From Salpingoeca rosetta (taxonomy: Eukaryota; Opisthokonta; Choanoflagellata; Craspedida; Salpingoecidae), in the NCBI RefSeq assembly GCF_000188695.1, contig NW_004754919.1, positions 480,725-494,898 on the forward strand: a stretch of 14,174 bases of DNA, read 5' to 3'. Each line of letters begins with the position of its first letter. Position 1 is the first letter of the stretch. A program made the position numbers and the translations under genes. Positions 1 through 7,500 of this stretch are shown piece after piece. The notes under the pieces were generated by a model, which saw only the letters and a program-made list of their open reading frames with translations, did not search any database and was not told where the DNA came from.

Positions 1-96
<96 letters not shown>

Positions 97-102
97 ACAC
101 AC
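1..102. repeat. (AC)n microsatellite at left edge
   Basis: An almost pure AC dinucleotide run that begins at or before the window edge and has one T interruption at 92. It lies about 50 bases upstream of a good 3' splice site (pyrimidine-rich stretch 121-136, AG at 151-152). It is therefore probably intronic in the plus-strand gene, where the transcript would carry (AC)n. If the ATG at 156 were instead the true start, it would be leader or promoter DNA. The full length cannot be judged because it is cut by the edge. Confidence 0.95.
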
Positions 103-152
103 GAATTCACCATGTCCCGTCCTTCCCCCCTCCCTCAAATGTTCAACCACAG

Positions 153-287
153 TTCATGGCAACCTACGGCATCTCCTTCACCGACTTCAAGAACCAGCAC
201 ATGCGCTTCCTCCCCGCTACCATCACCCCACCCGTCCCTTTCACCAACAACCCTGGCGTGTACAAGGACTCTGTCGCTGCCGTGCAG
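153..287 (+). CDS. Internal exon of an unidentified protein gene (5' incomplete)
   Basis: The frame runs open as FMATYGISFTDFKNQ... to ...VYKDSVAAVQ (45 codons). It begins after a pyrimidine-rich tract and AG at 151-152 and ends at CAG followed by GTGCGC, a plausible donor at 288. The exon is 135 nt and in phase 0 at both ends, so the next exon (575) continues it in frame and skipping it would keep the frame. The peptide looks like normal globular sequence, unlike the low-complexity DNA around it. I do not recognise the family. Alternative: ATG 156 could be the real start, giving a 92-residue two-exon protein with no signal peptide or membrane segment; a pyrimidine at -3 makes that start context weak. 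The exon boundaries are inferred. Confidence 0.6.
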
Positions 288-294
288 GTGCGCT

Positions 295-296
<2 letters not shown>

Positions 297-371
<75 letters not shown>
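297..371. repeat. (GT)n microsatellite inside the intron
   Basis: A pure GT run of 75 bases starts nine bases after the predicted donor. The plus-strand transcript would carry (GU)37. It is complementary to the (AC)n run at 1-102 upstream of the exon and to the (CA)n at 527-556 later in the same intron. Confidence 0.97.
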
Positions 372-372
<1 letters not shown>

Positions 373-526
373 TTGCATGCATGTTTCCATGTTTACGTTG
401 TGGTTTTTTTGTTTTTTGGACCAAATTGTGAGTGGCTCTGCGCTCTCTGTGTAGTTGTAGGCACATCTTGTGTCCCCCCCCTCCCCAAAACACCACAACA
501 CTCACTCACTCACACCATCACCCAAA

Positions 527-556
527 ACACACACGCACACGCACACACACACACAC
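527..556. repeat. Short (CA)n run near the acceptor
   Basis: About 15 CA units with G interruptions at 535 and 541, ending 17 bases before the predicted acceptor AG. It is complementary to the GT run at 297-371, so the intron transcript could fold into a hairpin that brings its two ends together. Confidence 0.9.
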
Positions 557-574
557 ATGACCGCCGAAAAACAG

Positions 575-721
575 TTCAACTTCACCTCGTTCCAGCAAGA
601 CATCATTGACGGTACCCTCGAGTTTGACTTCCGGATTGGCATTCAGTTTGACTATGGCCAGAACAAGCTGCAATCGGTTGGCCGCGGCTACCAGATCCTC
701 GACGTAAACGTCAGGCAGTAA
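575..721 (+). CDS. Terminal exon of the same unidentified gene
   Basis: The exon continues the upstream frame as FNFTSFQQDIIDGTLEFDFR... and ends ...YQILDVNVRQ with TAA at 719-721 (48 codons). The alternating hydrophobic and polar residues around GTLEFDFRIGIQFDYG suggest beta-strands, as in a beta-sandwich. I do not recognise the family and assign no function. An ATG at 557 is in frame, but the codons between it and 575 directly follow the CA repeat and are probably intronic. There is also a donor-like GTAAAC at 704. With an acceptor at 748 it would remove 45 nt and give a different tail ending at TAG 812-814; this looks less likely because 45 nt is very short for an intron. Confidence 0.65.
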   Translation, partial: FNFTSFQQDIIDGTLEFDFRIGIQFDYGQNKLQSVGRGYQILDVNVRQ

Positions 722-1239
722 CACGTCTCACACCGCCACCACACGCAGATCCGTGAACACACGCATGAGGGAGCAACCGAGCCTCGTCCCCGTGTTTCAC
801 GCGCAATCAACTAGTCGAAAACAGCCACCCCGCTTTGCTCGTCTTGTCCCTTTCTTCCCTTGAACGCAAAACCATCTTGCATGCTTTCTTCCATTCCTCC
901 CTTTGCTGACCTAACACTCGGCACCTTTTGGTGTGTTGCAACCCAGTCCACCCAATCCACCCAGCCAACTCTTCTTCTTCATCTTCTTCCTTGCCACACG
1001 TGCACGTCTGTTGTCTGTGCGTTTTTGTGTCGGATGTTATCACCACAACGCGCATGTTGTGTCTGCTTGTGCATGTCCTTTACTACTACTCGAGCGAGAA
1101 ATACAACCAATCTGCAAAAGCAACAGCGCCCAGCCACGAACGAGCATGCATGCATTAACTAACAATCAAACGCCGCCATGACAAGGCAACCAACAATACT
1201 CAAAAAGGAACTTGTGCATGGGTGTGATATGTGATCGAC

Positions 1240-1245
1240 AATAAA
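1240..1245 (+). promoter_or_regulatory. Candidate poly(A) signal AATAAA
   Basis: This is the only exact AATAAA seen on the plus strand between the stop codon at 721 and the end of the minus-strand gene. If used, the left gene would have a 3' untranslated region of roughly 530-550 nt, ending inside the shared intergenic region. No matching TTTATT (AATAAA on the minus strand) was seen for the other gene between 750 and 1526. Confidence 0.4.
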
Positions 1246-1422
1246 GAAAGGAAGGAAAGGCGCGCAAGAGAAGCTCTCTTTGTCGCAAGGTCAAAAAGAC
1301 ATGGAACGAAATGAAAGAACAACATAAAGGGAAGAATGGGAAGCGGTTGTGTCAAACAAGCAATCAGACCATATAATGTAACACAACGGCACCACAATGG
1401 CGCACTAGCCAGTACAACACGA

Positions 1423-1520
1423 GCACACGCACTAGCACACACACTGGCACACACACACACACACATACACATACACACACACTCGCACGCACACACACAC
1501 TCACAAACACACTCACACGC
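1423..1520. repeat. Imperfect CA-rich tract (GU-rich in minus-strand RNA)
   Basis: Interrupted CA repeats (GCACAC, TACACA, TCACAC variants) cover most of this stretch and end about six bases before the stop codon of the giant gene. In the minus-strand transcript they would be a GU-rich start of the 3' untranslated region. The interruptions suggest an old, decayed microsatellite, unlike the pure runs elsewhere in the window. Confidence 0.85.
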
Positions 1521-1526
1521 GGGCTA

Positions 1527-4500
1527 TCACAGCATCTCAACATCATCGTCGTCGTCATCGTCATCGTCAGTGTCGGTTATGTAGTTGTATTGACGGCTGG
1601 GTGCCGAGATACCTGCGCCCTGAAGCTGCGGAACCGGTGACGTGAGCGATGACTCGGGAGACGTTGGCGACAGCCCAGAGGCTGTTCGCGGCGTCCCCTC
1701 GCCGCTGCCATGCTGCGACTGCTGCTGCCGCGCCTGTATGCGACGCTGCGCACTGCGTGTCAGCATGAGCATCGGCGCCCCACCATCAGATGTCGGCGTG
1801 GTCGTTCCACCACCAGTGCCGCTGCCGCCACTGCGCTGCTGCTGCTGCTGCTGCTGCCCACGCGACCCGCCGCCACGCCTGCTCAGCGATGCCGAGCGCG
1901 TTGACGACGCAGAGAGAGATGCAGGCGTTAACGCTGCTGCCGAGGGCGGTGTTGTCGTGTGCACAAACGACGGTGGCGCGGGCGGTGCCTCTGTCGGTGG
2001 TGACGACACGTAATTCATGCTTCTCGCGCGCTCACCGCCGCTCACGCCAGGAAGGCCACGTGACCGCACTGTGTTGCTGCTGCGCTTGGGTGTTGAGTTG
2101 CGGACCTCACCATCGGCAGCATACGGCCTGAACGCCCCACGTGTCCGCGGCGGGCTGTCCAAGACACGGCCACCATTACGGCTGTCTTCGTTGCCGCTTC
2201 GCATGTGTGCTGAGCGCTGCCTGTTGTTCACGCCGCCGCTGCTTGCCACCTCTCTCAAACCAATCGACGCCAGGCCCATGCCTGCACGGTCTTCCTCATC
2301 ATCACCACCATCATCATCACCAGCAGCAGCATCGTCACTGTCGCCCATGCCACCTCCACGTCGTCGGCTGACACCGACCGCACGGCTGTAGTTGGCGGCC
2401 AACAGCGCTTCGTGCTGCGGCAGCAAACCAGACACGTCGTTCTCCAGGTCAAGCTCAACATCGCTCACCTCATCCACCACATCTTCGTTACAGCTGGCAC
2501 CAGGTGCAGCAGGTGCAACAGCGGGTTCACGCGTGTTGCCAGCACGGCCATCACCGCCACTTTCAGTACCATCACCGCCACCAACACGGAAAACAGCGTC
2601 GTGCATGTGACCTTGGCCTTGTGTGGGAGACTGGGCGCTCATGCGGCGTGCATACTGCGCCTGTAGCACATCCACGTCCAAGTCCACTTTTCCGCCGTGC
2701 TTTTGCTGATGCTGTGTAGTGCCATGTGCATGTACACCATGAACACGTGTGGCTTCTTCTTCTCCCATTTCTTCTTCTTCCCCTTCGTCCTCCTCAAGCA
2801 GCGGCTGCATGGTGTGTCTGCCAGCAACACCGCCACCACGCACCCTCACACTGCCACCACCACCATGATCGCCATCGCCATCACCACCCTCCTCCTCCTC
2901 CTCCTCCTCCTCCTCGTCACTCAACAGGCCCAGATCCCTCTTCATCGCTGTGAGCTGCTCAAGCGCCGTCTCCTGCACCTGCGACACCGTAGCCTGCGCA
3001 CGCTGCATGGCATCCGCCAGCTCTGTCGACACAAAGTCGCTCGCACCGTCCTCGCTCATCGCAGCATCGTAGATGGATGGCATGGACCCCATCTCAAACA
3101 CATCTGCCTGCCGCATGCTGTCATAGCTGTCCGTGATGCTGGGTCCGTACACCTGCTGATCAAACGCGCCTCCCTGAGGAGTAGACAGCCCACTGCGAAG
3201 AAGCGGTGGCTGATACTGCTGCTGATACCCGCCACCAGTGCTGCTGCTGCTGCGGCTGTGTGGGCGGGCAAAACTGTTCCTGCTGCTGTTGCGTGAGCGT
3301 GCATCGCCCTCGCCCCCGTCTTCAGGCACGGGCTCGAGCTGCAGCACGGGGCGCGAGGATGTGCGGCCACCAACAGCACCGGCGCTCGCACGGCCAGAGT
3401 CCTTGGCCGCATCGAGGTAGCTCGACTGCCGCATGCGCACCTGGTTGGCCAGCGTGCGCGCCCGCCACCCTTGCAGCAGGTAGTGGCGCCTGTCTGGCGA
3501 GTACAGCGCATACGCGACGACGCCAATCAGCAGCACCCACACGACACCCGCACCGGCCCACAGACCGCCAACGGTGGAGGCGCACGAATCGTTGCCTTGG
3601 CTGGCGGCGTTGCTGCCTTCTCCACCTTCTGCCTCGTTCTGCTGCTGTTCCTGCTGCTGCTGCTGTTGCTGTGGTAGTTGCGGGAACCACGCCCACTGCT
3701 GCGGTGTTGCCATGGCTCGTCCAGCCACATCTGTCGCCTGCACATCGACCGTCCACAGTAAATCACGCAAAGCAGCGACACCCGTAGGCACCACCACCTG
3801 CGTCGTGCCAGCATCAGACACGGTCACATCACCCTCGTTCACGCTGCTGTCAGCCATGCTGAGTTGAAGTGTTGGGGTGCACATGGCCCACTCGCTGTCA
3901 AACACGGGCAGCGAAGGTCCCAGCTGCTGCTGCTGCTGCTGGGACGATTGCACATCATTAAGCAGCGCTTGTGCACACGCGGCAAACGCCGTCTGACACA
4001 CACCGCTGCCAGCAGCGTGAGCGAACGATTGTGTGCACATGGGCGCGGATCCAAGCGTGCATGTCGGGCTTGTGTTCCCGGTGCCGACCTGCTCCAACTG
4101 CTGCTGCTGCTGTTGTTGTTGTCGATCCTGCTGGCAACAGGTTGTGTTCCATGCAATATCCCACACACGCACGCGGCACTTGAAGGAGGCAACTTGCTCG
4201 CTCAAGGCAACGCGAATGTCAATGGGAAACGCAGCGGCACCCACGGGCTGCCACCCCACAAAGAACGGGGACAGTGACGGCGGCTGCACAAACGAGATCT
4301 GGGGAGGACCCACGTCCACATGCACGCCAAAAGTCTCGCTGTGCGTCAGGAACGCTGGCGACGCTGATGACGACTGGGCGGCAGTGGCATCGGCAGCCGT
4401 GGCGTCAAAGGAAAGGCTCAGATCCACCCACCCATCACCACGGTGGCCGCTGCCCCCGCTGCCATCACCACCAGCAACAAGCGAGACAACAGACACATCC

Positions 4501-7500
4501 GCACCTTGCCCGGCTGCACGTGCAGAGCACACGCTGGCATCCGTGGTGGTGCTGCCGTCAGTACCACCACACGTGACGCTTGCACCACCAACAGACGCAA
4601 GCGCCTGTACACTGCCACCAGCAGTGCCACCCGTATCATCGCCATCACTCCCACCATCCAGAATGATGAGATTGGAGGTGATGCCAATATCCAACACATC
4701 CCGCACGACACGAACAGGTGCTGTCACTTCGCGCGCTCGGTTTCCGGCTGCATCCACACTGCTGATGGTGACGACAAACGTCCCTTCATCAGGGACCACC
4801 AGCATCAGCTCGTGTGTTCGTGGGAAGGGCAGCTGGATTTTTCTCAGTGCATCGAGGCTGTCAGTGTCATCGCCGCCGTTGCTGCTGCCGCTGCCGACCG
4901 GCCCTGCAGAGACAGGTTTGCATGCCTGTGCCGATGCTTGTGCCAGGTCGACGGCGGTGGCGTTATCAACAGCAACGGTGTGCGACGTGATGTTACACGG
5001 CACAGCTGCTGCCTCGCTGCCGCCCTGCACACGCAGCGTGCACGTGACGTCAGGCAACAGCTGCGCAACGCCGCACGCAGCATCGCTTGCAGACGAGGGA
5101 AAGCCGCCATCCTCTAGCATGTAGACGATGCGCACAGTGCGAGTGTTCAAGTCCGCGACCTCCATCGACTGGAGGGCCAGCACGGGTGCCTGTGTATCCA
5201 GACACATGGGCAGTGCAAACGACGTGGCGTTCAAGCGCGCTGCCTCTGCTGCACTTGCGTTGACGCCCGTCTGCCCAACTGGCAGCAGCACAGCACAAGC
5301 GCCAATATCATCGCGCACACTATTGGCGCTGTCTCCATCACACACAACGCTGTTGCCCAGCACTTGGGACTGCGCTGTGTTTGCCTCAAACGTGAGCAGC
5401 AGGCGGGGGTGTGTTATGATGTTCACGCCCGCGGGCACATCCACGGACACAACGGCTTCGCTGAAGGCATCATAGCCGATGCGTGCCGTACACGCGAGGC
5501 CGTCACCACCACCTGTTGCTGTTGTGAGGGCAGCAGCGGGGAGAATGGAGCACGCAAGCCGTCGCTGCAAAGGACGGAGATCAGCAAGCTCAGCATTTGC
5601 CGCCAGCGTGATGGTCGATGGATACGCGCGCACATATGCGCTCGCCAGCGGCGCTGTCACGGGCGAAGACGAGGGGGATGAGGACGATGAAAGGTCCGAA
5701 AGTGGCAGAACGACAGGCGTTGCGCCACCACGGTCGCCCCAAGACGCCAGCACGTGTGCGTGCGAAGACGTGAGCATGGGCTCTGTGTTCACAACAGCAA
5801 GCGTGAGCGTGAAGCGGAGCGGCGCCATCAAGACCGCCGCGCCAGTAGCGCCATCAGCACCCACAGCCGTGTCGGTCAGCACCTCTGACTGCGTTGCCTG
5901 CGTGTCCGTGCACATGACGGTGACGGTGACAGCATCTGCAGCTTCGAAATCCAAGCGGCGACCCAGCACAACATCAGCCAACGGAGCAAGGCGGCTGCTA
6001 TTGGACCATTGTTCTTGTTGCTGCTGATGCTGTTCTTGTTGTTGCAGTGAAGACGCAGCCGCCGTGAATGTGAGGATGGGCACATCCACTGCATCCAAGG
6101 TCTCTTCGTTCACGCCGGTGCTGTCACCAACACTGCCACCACGAAGACAGCGCCACGCTGCTTGCGTGCTGTTCCATGTCCACAGCTCGCATGTGTCCTG
6201 CCAGCACGTCAGCGAAGGCAGGGCGGGAGCAGAAGCGTCGCCGCCAGCGGTGGTCATGGACGCAAACAGCGTACCCAAGCGCATGCCTGGTTCAACACTC
6301 TCCGATACGACAAATTGCGGCTGCGTGCACACTGCGTCATGACTACTGCTGTTGCTGTTACTGTTGCTGTTGCTGTTGCTTGTGGCTGAGGTGGCCGTGT
6401 TTGTCGTCGTGTTCATGTTGGATGTTGTGGATGAGAAAAGTTGCACCCCCTGCTGCGAGTTGATGACGCGGCAAGCGCATGTGCTCGCACACTGCTGCGT
6501 CAAAGCGTCAAGAACACCCCGCGGTGCGCACGTGTTGCCAACAACACGGGCGGCTGCCTCTGCACTCGCTTCACCGTCCATGGCACTGCTGCTGGAGCTG
6601 CTGCTGCTGGTTGTGGTGGTTGAGCCTTGGCCCACAGTCTCCTCGTCATATCCAAAGAGCACATTTAAGATTGGCAAGCGACAGCGACCGGCAGCGTCGG
6701 TGGTGCTGCTTGGCGCCTGCAGGGCTGTTGCCAAGCAGGATTCAAAGCGCTGGATGGCAGTGCAGTTGAGGGCTGCATCTGTTGCTGTCGCTGTTGTCAT
6801 TGCTTCAAACACGGTGTCCCCAAATGCAGCACGGACACACGTGTCCACAACAGCACTGCAGTTGCTTTGCTCGCACAGTGCCACCTCGTACGCTGGTGTT
6901 GCTGTATTTGTGCCGGCGTCTTGCGTGGCGATGTTCTCGCCTGTGGTGCTGTTCACAGTACGGCCCGAACAAACTGCGGCTGCGGATGACGGGGTTGGCA
7001 AGTGCCACGGGTACGGAACGTGTGCCGTCTCCCCATCTTCCTCGAACAGTAAGCCTGCTGGCGTGGTCGTTGCAGGGGAGAGAACAAGCTGCAGTCGTGG
7101 CGCAACGCTGACTGTCACATTCACTGTTGCCGTGAGCCCGCTCATATCCCGCGCCGTGACAGTGGCGGCAATGCTGTCCCCAACGTGCGCGGGAGTACTG
7201 GCCGTCAGCGACACCACATGCTGCACACCAGCATCTCTCGCCACATCCGCAGCAACGCCGTGCGCACCACCACCACCGCCACTGCTTGCTTCCACAACCG
7301 CCACAGCTAGCGTGTCGGCGGCACCTGTTGAACACAGCAGGTGGTCCGCATTCGTGTCTGACAGCGGCAACCGCGCAAACACAACTGGTGCTGTTGCTGT
7401 TGCTGCATCTGCTGTTGCTGCTGTGAGGAGCGACTGTGTTGGTGTGGCAAGGAGAGGGCCATAGCTGGTGATGTGGATGACGGGTGGCGTTGCAAACTCA

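Larger units (their letters stand above)
288..574 (+). other. Predicted intron with GT and CA microsatellites
   Basis: This is a 287-nt gap between two frame-compatible coding segments. The donor is GTGCGC at 288 and the acceptor AG is at 573-574 (context AAAAACAG before TTC). Just after the donor comes a (GT)n run, then a T-rich stretch (402-417), then a C-rich stretch and a (CA)n run close to the acceptor. The pyrimidine tract directly before the acceptor is weak, so an alternative such as the AG at 459-460 cannot be excluded; but the sequence that would then become exonic is dinucleotide repeat and unlikely to be coding. Confidence 0.6.
722..1526. other. Gene-free 3' flanks of two convergent genes
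   Basis: No frame here reads like a conserved protein on either strand; the open frames are short and change composition with local repeats. The region contains pyrimidine-rich patches (for example 970-990), an AATAAA at 1240-1245 on the plus strand, and a CA-rich tract at 1423-1520 that abuts the stop codon of the minus-strand gene. It should contain the 3' untranslated ends of both genes and little else. I see no tRNA, other RNA gene or mobile element in it. Confidence 0.6.

Noticed and set aside
164..505. Minus-strand and plus-strand frames with Cys-Val or Thr-His dipeptide repeats around 297-371
   Set aside because: They are translations of the GT/CA microsatellite and have no sense outside it.
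575..721. Assignment of the left gene to the LEA_2 or tectonic type of beta-sandwich family
   Set aside because: A faint similarity in the strand pattern was felt, but no diagnostic motif is visible in the 93 residues available, so no family was assigned.
4033..5124. 363-codon open frame on the plus strand
   Set aside because: It lies wholly antisense to the giant coding exon, reads as poly-Cys then Ser/Pro/Thr low complexity, and mirrors the Ala/Ser/Thr codon bias of the other strand. There is no domain or start context to support it.
6352..7464. 370-codon open frame on the plus strand starting in poly-Leu
   Set aside because: The Leu run is the antisense of the Ser-Asn repeat, and the rest is antisense to cadherin-like coding sequence. 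The poly-Leu start mimics a signal peptide but is a repeat artefact.
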